This document shows, one piece after another, positions 36,960 to 49,029 of a stretch of 64,000 bases of DNA. Below the pieces are notes generated by a model. The model ran no database searches and was not told where the DNA came from. It worked only from the letters and a program-made list of their open reading frames with translations. A program made the translations under genes and the position numbers. Source of the stretch: Antitrichia curtipendula (lineage: Eukaryota > Streptophyta > Bryopsida > Hypnales > Leucodontaceae); assembly GCA_951230915.1 (NCBI GenBank), contig OX579635.1:34410001-34474000 (forward strand), given 5' to 3'. Position 1 is the first letter of the stretch, and each line of letters begins with the position of its first letter.

Positions 36960-37009
36960 ACTTTTTAGACAAAAAAAAATAGATAGTGAGTGCTAACATT
37001 CTTTAACCC

Positions 37010-37115
37010 TAAACACTTGGAAAAAAAATGGGGAATGAATGATAAGGAAACTTAAAGCCAAAAAAAATGGGGAATGAATGACAATGAAACTAAAGCCAAA
37101 AAAAAAATGGGGAGG
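37010..37115. repeat. ~44-bp A-rich tandem repeat
   Basis: About two and a half copies of an AAAAATGGGGAATGAATGA unit followed by GAAACT(T)AAAGCC. Confidence 0.75.
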
Positions 37116-37344
37116 GAATAAAAATCCCCCACCAAAACAAAAAACCGGACCCATTTTAGACATTTAGGAAAGTAGATAATTGAAATAAGAAATGGCGGCT
37201 AATTGCCTAAGTACATTAAGAAATGGGGGATATGAACCGATAAAATTTGCACTCTTTAGGCCCACTTCCGGATAAAAATTAAAAAAACCGACCCACCTCC
37301 TAGAAGCTAGGAAATTGTCCGTTTTCTGTACAGAACTACGCGGA

Positions 37345-37600
37345 CTGTGATGTGATGAAGTGACATTGTTTGACCCTTGATATTTTTGGATTTTCCTATG
37401 TACCTTAATGCAATTAAGATTATGACTGCATCACATGATGAAGTGACACTTTTAGGCCTGTGACATTGTCGGATGTCCCTCCCTACCTATTGCAATGAAG
37501 TTATGAATCTACCACATGATAAAGTGACACTTCTTGACCTTGATACTTTGAAATGTTTTTACCTCAATGCAATGAAGGTTCCCAGTTTGTCACTTGCATG
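37345..37600. repeat. Diverged ~80-bp tandem repeat, three copies
   Basis: GATGAAGTGACA-type strings near 37354, 37437 and 37516, each followed by a TTGAC/CCTTGATA-type block and then TGCAAT(T/G)AAG. The copies are old, with many differences. Confidence 0.65.
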
Positions 37601-37609
37601 TGCTTAAAC

Positions 37610-39722
37610 AAAAGATATTAAATCAATTTTGATAATTTGAAATATAAAGTAGTAATCCTTCAATTTATTTATATCATTAATTTATATTATTTTTTATTAA
37701 AAAAAAAGAAAAAATCAGATTTTTTAATTCATAACTTACTACTCAAATTTTTTACTCTCCAAGTACTCAAATTAAGACCAATCATAATAAATCATAATAA
37801 ATAATTGTAATTCCTCAAATGTATGTATTTCATTGATATATATTACAACAATAGTTTGCTTTTACTTTTAATTATATATGACATAGATATAGAAATGGTG
37901 GATATTTTATTTCTTGAAAAAAAATTCATTAAAGAATGTTGTAAGCTAGTAATATTTTTTTTGCCAATTAAAAATTAAAAATTAAAAAATCACCAAATGA
38001 ACACCTAGTTGTGATGAAATGTATTTGTTGAAAATTCACTAACATGTTGTCACTTTGTAGTAGGTTCAGGATTTAAAGATTTTAGAAAATGAAGTCAACA
38101 TGTAAGAATTATACATAGCAAATCAAATGCGGTACACAATTGAAAGCATATTAAAAGACAGTATAGAAAGGTTCATCTTATTGTAATTTTGATTCAAAAG
38201 AGATGGGAATGTAATTTGAAGCAAGGTCAAAATTGAATTGGATATATTAAAAAAGGCCGTAGTTGTGTACTTAGATGGATTTCAAATCTCATTCATACAT
38301 TAAATTTTTATTTTTTTCAATTTGTTTGACTCAAGAAATAAAGACAATGAAGTTTATTTTTAGCTCTATATGATTACATTTTAATATTTGAAGTCTCTAT
38401 TCAAAAGTTATAGTCAAATTTAGATAGAAGGTGTAAAAGTGTAGTTCCTACACAATTTCAAACTATGTCTAAATATTTTGCTAAAAGACTTTAAATCACA
38501 AATATATTCTTGAAACAAAATTATGTTAAGTTGAGTGCCCCTACATTCTTGGTTCTATAGATTTGAAAAAATTATAGTTTGTTATGCTTAATATGTGAAG
38601 TCTACAATTAAACTAAAAAAGATGTATTGCATTTTGACTTCCCTACAAGTGGTAAATCTTGCACATATCGTAATTTGTATACCCCACATAGATAATTCTA
38701 CCTTCGGTCAATTGTATATATATATAATATTATCTTTCTTTTAATTTTTGAAATTGCATTTTAAAATATTATTATTTTCATTTATTTTCATTCTTCCACC
38801 ATACCAAATTTTATACTTTTATTTATTATTTATTTCATGAAACAATATGGTAATTATTTCTAAGCAACCATAATTACCTTATCAAATTGGAAACTTAGTC
38901 TACATCATCCATTTAAAATTGAAGTACATCAAATTGAATTTTACCACAAACTAGCAATTTGGAATTGAATATCAATTTGAATGTAAAAATCAAACACAAC
39001 TATTGTTGAACAATACAAATTTAAAAGCATTTATTTGATTATTTTAAAGATTCATTTAAAAATATTACTTTGGTTTGTATAACTAGGCCTCTAGTAAGAA
39101 TAATCAAATATATTCCATAGCTAATTACTATTTTATGTAATCAATTATCATTATATAATATTTAATTAATTTATGTCAACACTCAAAATGTAATATCTTG
39201 TTATTTGTAATTAATCCTACCCTACTACCAATATCAACATTAAAAGAGACATTACAAAAAAAAGTTAACCTACCAAAACAAGAGGTCAATTAAATCCTTT
39301 TATAATGATGTCTACTTGTTTAACTTGTAGATTACATTGGTACATTATAAAACAAAATAAATATTTATTTATTTTAATTGTTTATCATCAAGCTAAAACC
39401 TAAATTCAAAGAAAGAAATCAAATAATAAATGATTGAATAATATAATATAAATCATAAGTCAAAATTTTGGTATAAACAAAAAAAATGTATTTAAAATTT
39501 ATTTTCTACCTCAAAGATATAAAGTGTATAAAGCCTAGTATATCCAGTTCTTCCATTCAAAATTATTAAATTAATGAATAAATTATGTTTTAAAAAAAGA
39601 TCAATAAAAATAAAGTGTAGATAATAAATTATAAAAATGTCTAGTTTTTAGTTTTTAATCTTGGACTTTGACAAATATTAATGATTTTTGTTTCTTACAA
39701 AAGTTCAAATTTGTCAAAACAA

Positions 39723-39779
<57 letters not shown>

Positions 39780-42680
39780 AATAAAAATAAAGACTCTTCA
39801 TTGCTAGAAAATTGGTTGGCATTGATGGAGAGGAAAAAACTAAGATTTGAAGTGATTTTGACCCCTATATGAATTTGAATGTACTTGTAATGTATTTTAT
39901 AAGTTATATTACAATCTACTACAAAATCATAATTTCTTTTGTATAATTGTCAGTCTTTAGAAAACATAAGTAACACACTTATAATCAATAACTTGGATCT
40001 ATCAACTAATTCACTACAAAAAGGGACAATGAAGTTTATTCAATAGTTTTTCATTCCTTGAATCCCTTGGATCCAATTCTGCTAGATGGATCCAATAGTA
40101 AATGTATCCTAGTGGATTCATTATACTCACATTTTATCTATGGATTGTGGCGCATTAGAAACCCCTTCTTCAAGACTTCAATTCCTTAATGATTTCTTGA
40201 ATCTGTCAACTAATTCACTACAAAAAGGGACGATTTGGATATCAGGATCAACTTAAACAAAGGTGAAAGGTTCTTAAAGAGGGTTGACTCTAGATTCCGA
40301 TCATCATTATGCCAAGTCATTGTGTGGTTTATGATTAAGTAGCATTTAGAGTCTTTTTAAGAATCACAATTTGGAAAAAAGTTCAATCCATGTTGGCATC
40401 TCTAAAGAATGTATTATATATTAAATAGAACATATACAAATTTTCATACATATTGTATTCAATTTTCATTCCAATTCACAAAATAATAATCATTGCGTCC
40501 TAACCAATATAAGCAATTTAAGATGTGTTCATCGACCATTATAAAAGCATTTACATCATTTTGGTACAATCATTGTACTATCTTTGAATGTCATTGTAAG
40601 TTATGAATATCTAAACCTAGATAAGAAGCTACATGCAAAATCTCTCGTCAACTTTGTCTATGATCTCACTATCGATGTATTAAATCAATTGATGTGATTA
40701 CGAGGCCTTAACTATTCAATAGGGGTCAGTTAATATGCCTTTATTCTCATTGTGACTCATAATATGGCAACTTTGGTTCATTATCCAATGATCCAATATT
40801 CTAATTGAATTTCACTTGTCTCAACATTTCTACCTTTTCTATGCCCTAAATTTATATCATTTATACACTAGAGACCAAAATTCTCATCAAATATGGTGTC
40901 CATGCAAATGGTCAAATATTGCGGTCAATTCTATATCCTTTATTATTATGTAATAATGTCATAGGTTCTATTTTTGGCCTAAATAGTTTTGAATAATTGA
41001 TGTATCAATTAGTGATTGAACTTGTATTCTAGAAGCAAATTTTATTTGTAATGTGTAGAGATTTATAACATACTTCTTTAGTAATACAAAATTTAGATTC
41101 TACTTCCAATATCTTTCACTACAATTTACTTACATGGTTGAACAATATTTTACGATGGTAGCCACCCAAAAGGCAATGAAATTGTTATTATAGAAATTTA
41201 AAGCATCACTACTATAATAATTATTAATCTCATTTAATTTATCATTTGAAACATTAAACATAAATTTCATGAATTAAAAAATATATATATTTGGAAGGAG
41301 TTACCAATATTAATCATTATTTTTTTAAATTGATTATATTATTTTTAGTTTGAATTATTATAAATTATAATAGGAACCATCTTCAAAGCTTACTTGGACA
41401 ATTTTAGATGTTATTATCTTATATTGGTGCCTTGACCCCTAAAGGATTGGAAAATCTATATTGTTTTTTTTTGTATTTGGGCCTAGCCATTATATAGCTA
41501 AAATTATGTATTTTTTTAAAATTATTTTGAAAATAGTGTTTGTTTTATTACTAGCTTTCTAGAGCATTTATTTGTGTTCACTTTAGATAAGTAGGTGTAG
41601 AATTATGAAGCGAAATGTGTTTTCAATTTCAATTCCAACAATTGAAAAAGTAATTTATTTTGATTTTACAGAAGAGGACCTGTATAATCATATAACTAAC
41701 TCATTGAAGTATATAATTGTATTAAAATATCAAAGTAAAAAATTCATTGATTAAAAGATATTGGTGTCTTTGAAACTTTGAATTTTTTTTCCAGTCACTT
41801 TGCTCTTGCATGGGTCATCTTTCAACTTTTCTAGCAAAGTGTAAGTGTCTCAAAACTTGTTCACACTGATGAGACGCTTTAAAAATAATTAAAAATCTAG
41901 TAAAAAAAATTCTAGAAAAGAAACTCAAATGCAAAAAGATTTTCTTGTTGCCTAACTTACTCTATCGAAAGTAAAAAAACTAACTAGACATAGTTTTAAA
42001 ACCATTAATTCAAATTATGTGAAATTTGTTTCAGATTTAAGACAATTGTTTTGTGCATCTATGTACAAAATTCCAACTATAGGATCAAAAAATTGCAATT
42101 GTGATTGTCTGCTCAAAATTGATAAACCCCCAATAAACACACCTAAGTCATTTAGTGGTTAAGATAACAAATGTTATAATAAACCAAATAAAGTAATTAA
42201 GCATGCATAAATTATATACTTTTTTATTATTGAACTCCCTAATTTTTTGTTGGATCTTGTACAAGTGGTTGCCATTCATTGAATGTTATAAAGTGAATAC
42301 ATTTGTGTACAAGAATGAAAACTTTTTAACAAGTTCATCTAATAGTTTCATAAGAGGTTAAAAAATGCAACAAAAATAATGAATCTATATAAAAAGATTG
42401 AAAATATTATGACAATCACTTAGTTTGTTGTCGCAAGGTTTTAGTATTGAGTTTTTTTGAAGATTGTGAGATTATTCATATTTCAACTTTTCTATTCTAT
42501 TAGTGAATGATAGTTATAACAAGGGGGGCGTCAAAACAATATTGTAGATTTTCTAAACATGCATTTAATGGACACCACATGCATATACAACAATATTTTT
42601 AAGTGTAAAGAAAAGATGAATCAAAATCAATGTTAGACTCTTGTGAATAGTGGCTATTTAATTTAAGCAATAATATCTCT
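37610..42680. other. AT-rich DNA, no gene seen
   Basis: Five kilobases of very AT-rich sequence with only short frames. It includes an AAT microsatellite (39724-39774) and a 26-bp direct repeat (TCAACTAATTCACTACAAAA, near 40003 and 40207). A frame at 39681-39872 is just the microsatellite read as poly-Asn. Confidence 0.65.
39724..39774. repeat. AAT microsatellite, ~17 units
   Basis: An uninterrupted AAT/ATA/TAA run, likely length-variable between individuals. Confidence 0.95.
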
Positions 42681-42954
42681 TGTAACGTTACGGAACGTCC
42701 GGAAACTAAACTTAATACATAAAATAGAGATATATAGGAGAAGAACTTTGAAATTTTTTCATAAGTATAGAAGTTTAGACGCTAGAAACCTACATTAGAA
42801 AAGATCTCTTTCGTAGGAAAGTTAAAACTCTAATTAGGTTAAAACAGTGTTCCGGAACCAGTAGCCGGATAGTCGGAAGTTCCGGATCGTAGGGGTTCCG
42901 GCTAGGGAACTTACGGGAACTCCACCGGTTTGGGAACTTAGGGTTTCGCGCCGC

Positions 42955-42962
42955 TATATAAA
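42955..42962 (+). promoter_or_regulatory. TATA box of the gag-like gene
   Basis: TATATAAA at 42955-42962, followed by a pyrimidine-rich CATTCTCATTCG start region, about 136 bp before the ATG. Its position and context fit a Pol II core promoter. Confidence 0.7.
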
Positions 42963-43097
42963 CCCCGCCGCCATTCTCATTCGATCTCTTTTCTCTGCGG
43001 CATTTTCGCGAGTACGTTTAGTGAGAGAAAGAGTGGTGAGATAGGATCGAGGTAGGAAGCGGAAGTAAGGTCGGTGCAACTCCGGAGGACCGACAGG

Positions 43098-45004
43098 ATG
43101 ATGGAAACTCGAGCCCGTAGACTGGCGGTGACCGCACGGACTGTCAGCCCGGTGATTCCGTTCGATACGGATCGCCATAGAGAGTTGCAGGAGGATTTGG
43201 AGACCATGGGCTGTGTCGGATTCTTACACCGCCCATGGGACTTGAAGAGTGAAGGAATGATTGAAGAACTCCTTTACGGAGTTCCCAATCAGTATGAGTT
43301 GACGGTGAGGGGCCGCCCGAGAGCTTGGACACAAGAGCTCTGGGCCGGAACATACTTTGCACTGAACCGGGGGCATGGATGGGCCGGCCGGACAGAGAAG
43401 TTCGCGGCGGAAAGATTCCGGAACTCCGCCGACCCAAAAGAGGGGTTTGCAGCGACGGATTGCGTGTACGCCCGGGATCAGCAACTCTTAGAGTTCCTGA
43501 TTCCCATCCTGTATCCGGAAAAGCCTAGCCGGGTGACCACCACGGTGGCCAACACCATTTTTGGGGCTTTAGGAAACAGGATTAACCCGCCCCCAAGACC
43601 CGTAAATTGGGGCGGACTTATTCACACGATTGTGGATAAGTTAGCAAATGGGATTTCAAGACGGAAGACCAGTCACATTAGCCCGTACTTGTTCCACTTG
43701 TACCACCGGATGGAAACCCTGAGCGAGCCGGAGCAGCTTATGTACAAGAAAGGGGAGAATCTCCTCAAGTACGGGCTGAGACCGGAACCGCAGCCGGAGG
43801 AGCCGGAATCCGAGGAGGAGGACGTTCCGGAGGAAACACAGACCACTCCGGAGAAGGCCGGAACCAGTAGGCGGAAGTCCACCGACCGGACAGTGCGAGG
43901 GAAACAAGTGGCGGAAGGTTCCGTCCAGCTGGAAAGCCCACACGAGGAGTTGGATCCAGTCGAGAACGCCATACATTGGCTGCGAACGACGAGGACGGTG
44001 AATGACCGGATGGCAGCAGTACTCCAAGACGTTTGCCATTCGTTAGGAGTGAAGGACGAGAGAGAGATCTTGGCCGCCATCGCACGAAGACCGAATCCGG
44101 AAGACGTCAAGGTTCTGTACGATCAGATCCGGAGTCTTTAGGAGGAACGGGATCAGTTCCAAAGCCAGCACCAGTGGTGGAACGGGAGATGCACATCGCG
44201 AACCGGAAGTCCACGGAAGCGATGGCTCTAGTACGGAAGCTGGGAGAACTGATCGACCTTCCGGCCAACACCATCTCGAGGGCCCAACTCTGGAACTCAC
44301 AGATGGTGGCCCAAGGCCACATTACCGGAACGAAGGTCGTACTCATCCTGACGGATTTCGAGGCCCGGATGGAGGGAGTGCTGAAGGAGATGCGACAGCT
44401 GATTGGAAGCCTCGACCCGAACCTGCTTGACCAAGCAATGTTCGCTGATCTTCCGGGAGGAGAGTTCCAAGAAACTCATGGAGCCGGAACTTCAACGGGA
44501 AAGAGGAATCCGGAAATCCTGACTCACGTGGTCACTTATCCGGAGGTTAAAACGCCGAAGGAAGCAAGCACGCAGACCACCGTCCAGGAGGGGACAGCCG
44601 GAAGACAGGCGGCGGTAAACCTGTTTCCGCCTCTCCAGCTGACGGAGACGGAAGCTGAGGCCATAGCAGCAGCAAGTGTCCGGAATCCTGCTCGGACCAA
44701 TCCGGACAGGTTTATGCATATGCAGAACACTCCACCACCAGCGAATCCGGGCAACACCGTCATTAATTTGACGGAGACAAAGACGACACGGCAACGACAC
44801 ACGAGGATCGAGGAGCCACTGGAGATCGATGAGACGGAAGAGGAATCTGCGGAGTCTCACTCCCAATCGGATGGGACGGATTCTGATCCGCCTCAGATCC
44901 GGACTCGGTCGGCAACGAAGAGGACTCCAGCAAAGGTAATTGCCCGGAAGTCCACTCCAGCGAATCTTAAGGCCGGACCATCGACAAAGAAGCCCCGCAA
45001 ATGA
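43098..45004 (+). pseudogene. Gag-like / plant transposon-protein gene, broken in the middle
   Basis: The first part (ATG 43098, with a second ATG at 43101, to TAG 44141; 347 aa) contains TRELW-like WTQELWAGTYFALNRG, LLEFLIPILYPEKPSRVTTT, FGALGNRINPPPRPVNWGGL and HISPYLFHLYHRMETLSEP, then an acidic PEPQPEEPESEEEDVPEE stretch. After the stop, coding continues in another frame from about 44175 to 45004: EREMHIANRKSTEAMALVRK, a coiled-coil-like part, then a Ser/Thr/Pro-rich basic tail ending STKKPRK. One stop (CAG to TAG would explain it) plus one frameshift near 44170 separates the halves. It resembles plant transposon proteins of gag-like type found in large genomes; I assign this from general resemblance only. 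Codon use is GC-rich, unlike the surroundings. Confidence 0.55.
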
Positions 45005-46110
45005 CTAGTGCGGGTGGCTGTCTTTTTAGTTAGGATTTTGACTTATTAGTTATTTCCGGAATTGGGTAACCCGGACTGTGGGCCCCTAGTTCCGGACTTT
45101 TAGGCTGTCAAACGGATTTCCGTTTTAACCGGAACGGTTATTAGGACCGTTAGCCGGATTTGTAGTTGGCCGTTGGCCGGGTTTTGTGTGGGCCTTTTGG
45201 CCGCTTTTTGTTTGCTTTTAAGGGCAGGCCGGCTTGTTGGCTTGTCATTCCCTTTCTTGTCATTTAATCGAAGCTTACCGGAGATCAATTTGATCATCTC
45301 TTTGCGTATCGCGTTGATGATTGAGTCGTACACTGGTTTGTGAGTGAGAATGTGTGAGAGGGAGTCCGGATTCTTGGGTTGACGGATACATATGCTGTGA
45401 TGGAAGAGCTTTAGATGTGTGAATGAGGAGCTGTGCATGGTGCCTTTAAATTGCTGGAACGGTGATCCGGTGGAAGCCTGTTACGGGTGAGGGTGCGAGT
45501 CCGGAAGTCCAGGGAGGATTCCGTGCGGAGATAAGCAACCGCCTGAGGAATTATCCCAGCCATCGGAAGGTCTGCCAACCTCCGGAGCACTTGAGAGTTA
45601 AGAAGTTAGCACTACAATCCGGAAAATCTGGATCTGTCGTTGTAGTAAGGTGGATCTAACCGGGCCTTGTGTGACCTACTTTTCGGATACATCATCTGGA
45701 AGATTGTGAGGGTACGGATTCTCCCTTTGCTATTACCGTATAATTCTTGGATGTTTGTTTTGTTTGTTACGGATAGAGAGTGTGAACCAAGAGTGGCGAG
45801 TCCCTGCCCCTCGGAAAGATCAATAGTGGATCCCCTGAGGGTGAAACAGGGGTATCTAAAACCAGTTACTTGAGAGAGTTGGAACCGGAATCCGGAATAG
45901 GGCGGATCCGGATTGGAATCCGGAAAATACTAGTTTCCGGAAGATAGCAATAGAGTGTACGGATTGCTTGGGGTGTTTTTTTTGGAAGTGATCCGGATAC
46001 CCAAAACTTGCAGCAACATACTAGAATTCCCTGGGACGATAACTCGTGTCATCTTACCACATTTTTGTGCTAAAGATACTTACGCGCTAACTACGCGTGC
46101 GACATCTCTT

Positions 46111-49000
46111 AAATAAAGGCTATTCATTTTAGGCAAGATTTGATTGTTTAATGTCTAATAAATGCCTGATACTAGCTCTTATTTGTTTGCTTCAAAATAA
46201 ATCTAAACTTCTAATTTTTTGTTGAAAAACATCTAATCTTGTGTTGAGAACTTGGCAAGATAATCCACGTGATTATTCATAGGTGCTAGCTTTAATATTG
46301 ACTTGTTGACTACGGAAACATACTTTTGTGTTGATTTAGGGATCCAAATTGGAAGTGTGACTAGGTAATTTACAAGACTATTCAAAGGTACTCCCTTTGT
46401 CTTACTAAAAACTCAACCTCACTAAGCCACCAAATCAAGCACAATTTTTGTCCCAGTAAAAAACTCCATTTACTAATTTTGACTATTGAGTAAGCATTGG
46501 CCATATTGAATGACCTTGTGGGAGTTAGTGGCAAACAATCCAAGAGCATTCCTCTCCTAGCAAGCTTTGCCTTGCCTATATGAGTCACCTTGTACTTGCT
46601 ACTTCCTCAAATAATTGTGTTGACGATGGATTCGGTGACCACTTGAGAGTACTATGCAAATTTGTTTATGAAGGGGGCCAAGTTTCCTAGTTGTTGTATT
46701 TAGGTTGGGAGCATACATTTCTACAATCCCTTTGTTTCCACCAACCTTTAGAACATCAAGAATGATGAGTTAGCAACATCTACAAACAATGCTCAAATTT
46801 GATACTTCTTGCATAGATTTTGGGTGCTTGAATGACGGCACCTAAACTAGATCTAGGGGATGGATTACTAGTTCATGAATGTTTGTATCATTGACTCAAA
46901 GACAAAAATATAGTTAATCCCTCATGAGGAAGTTTTTTGCATGTTTTTAGTGGGACAAATGGAGTACTAGGTAATCCACAATATTAATCCTTTGACTATT
47001 GAAGCAAGCATCTTTCTATGTATCAACATTAAAAACTCACCATGTATTCTAGAGAGCTATTCTTAGGTACTAGACAACCCACAGTTTAGCTATTTACAAA
47101 TACTATATATTTTACAAGGCTAATTATGGGAACTAGCTTCAATGTCAATGTTTTGACTATGGAGACATTTATTTCTATTGATTTAGAGGGGCGGGGTAAA
47201 GCATGCTACGGCCTACCACTTTCAATGTCATGGTGTCACATTTGAGGAACTAATTTATTTTAAGTGTACATACATGAGGAGAATTACATGCATAAATTTG
47301 GTGTGATTATTGACATTACAAATGTATTCTAGGGTCCAAGCGCATTTTTCAATTTGTACTCAATATCTAGTTTTATTCACTAATATACATGTTCTATTTT
47401 ATTTTATTTACTTTAAGACTAAAATTTAATATTTGAATTAGTTGGAGGAAAAAATTAGCAAGATTTTATAAGTGGGCCTAATTTTTTTATTATTTAATTA
47501 TTTATACAAGATATATTGTGGAATTAAACAATAAATTGCATTAAACAATATAATAAACAAAAACAAGCAAAACTCTTAAAAAATTAACTTTAAGACAAAT
47601 TAAACAATAGAAAAATCTGGCCCACCTGTAGAATTGTGTTAACCTTCCTCACCAAGAATCCAAAGTGTTAAAAACTTTATTTACATTTTTTATTGAATGT
47701 GCCAAAGCAAGTAGGCCATAGCATGCTTTCATTTGGGCCAACCTAGGTGCTTAACCAAGTAATCTATATGTCTATTTATAGATGCTTGCTTCAATTTTAA
47801 TTCTCAAACCAAAGAGGCATCTTATTCTTTCTATTGATTCAAAGTTTCAACCTTGTTTTTCTCCAATTCAGTCTACAACAAGAAACTTCGAAATTCTCTA
47901 CCAAATCTTTTAGGCAACATGAAATTCTTATACTTTACATGAAGGTTTGATTTGGGCAAAATTGAATTTCCACATCAAATTCACATCACCTCATCCCAAT
48001 CACAAGTCACCATGTGGAAAAACATGAATGACCAAGAAATGATGTAATTTATGCCCAATCTAACCTTCACTTGAGGACTTCTACATGCAACACCTTTCAT
48101 TTCAATTTGCAGACTTAAGATAGACCAACCCATTTCCCCCAATTGCCTCTTTTAGTCATCCTACTTCTGGCCCCATTTCCACCACAAAACTCATCCAAAT
48201 ATGTTCATTTCATGACAAAATCAATGCATTAAGGCCAACAAGAGGTACTATGTCAAACTGCCAATCCTTTACTGGTGAGGACCATCCCTTTTTTTTTTGG
48301 CACCATAGGGCTAGATAGCACCGTTTCAAAATAAAATTCTACTTTTTGCTAGATAAAAGTAATCTTTTATTGCCAAAAATTTCCCATTTCTATTTAAAAT
48401 GCGAATGAAGTCGCCAAATTTGGATGAAAAAGTGCATAAATATGATTCAAAAGTATTTTTTGGTCCAAAATATCAATGGATGTAGAAATACAATGCTTCA
48501 CCAATTTTTAAGTGATCGTCATCCTAGTACTTTCTCAAAAAGCTTAAAAAAAGGGCTGGTGAGGACCTAAGTGCCAATAAATATATGGAAAGTTGGTTTT
48601 GAGTTGTTTATGGGATCTTTATAGGCTCCATTCTATGGCTGGGTTTGTAATTCTAGAATAGACCACTTCAAGAAATTACAATTTTTCATCTGAAAATTAT
48701 AATTCCACTTTTCTTTTTTCTTTTTTTTTCCTTGAACCTTTCCATTGATAAAGGAAGCAGGACAAGGAACCAAAAGGAGATTCCACTTGGGTTTTGATTC
48801 CTGAAACAAGCGCACACCTCTAGAACATATGTGCCCCTCTTGGAGTTGTAGTCAAATTTGCAAATAAGGGTGGTGATAGGCTTGTCTTAATACCTTAGCT
48901 GAGCATAATTGCTGCGGCCATCAGAGATAGAGAGACCGAGGGAGAGAGACACACCGAACTGAAACGCTTACTATTCTGCCCCCATGAAAACTTTGATGCC
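46111..49000. other. AT-rich DNA, no gene seen
   Basis: Only short frames of low complexity, apart from a GC-richer transition from about 48900 that belongs to the promoter of the next gene. Confidence 0.6.
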
Positions 49001-49006
49001 TATAAA
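49001..49006 (+). promoter_or_regulatory. Probable TATA box of the REF6-like gene
   Basis: TATAAA in CCTATAAAGC, followed about 30 bp on by a pyrimidine-rich start region. It lies 1.5 kb before the start codon, implying a long leader. Confidence 0.5.
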
Positions 49007-49029
49007 GCTCTGTCCCTCCCCAAAACTTA

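Larger units (their letters stand above)
42681..46110 (+). mobile_element. CCGGA-rich block, probable mobile element
   Basis: A sharply GC-richer island in AT-rich DNA, dense in CCGGA/TCCGG strings in coding and non-coding parts alike (first near 42708, last near 45997). It contains its own TATA box and a broken gag-like gene. The 3' part (45040-46110) is non-coding, with retroelement-like features such as CTTTTAAGGGCAGGCCGGC. No matching pair of long terminal repeats was found. The limits are set by where CCGGA density falls off. Confidence 0.5.

Noticed and set aside
39681..39872. Poly-Asn protein
   Set aside because: It is the AAT microsatellite translated by chance.
42681..46110. Complete LTR retrotransposon with paired LTRs
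   Set aside because: I compared the 5' (42681-43070) and 3' (45040-46110) non-coding parts and saw no matching terminal repeats.
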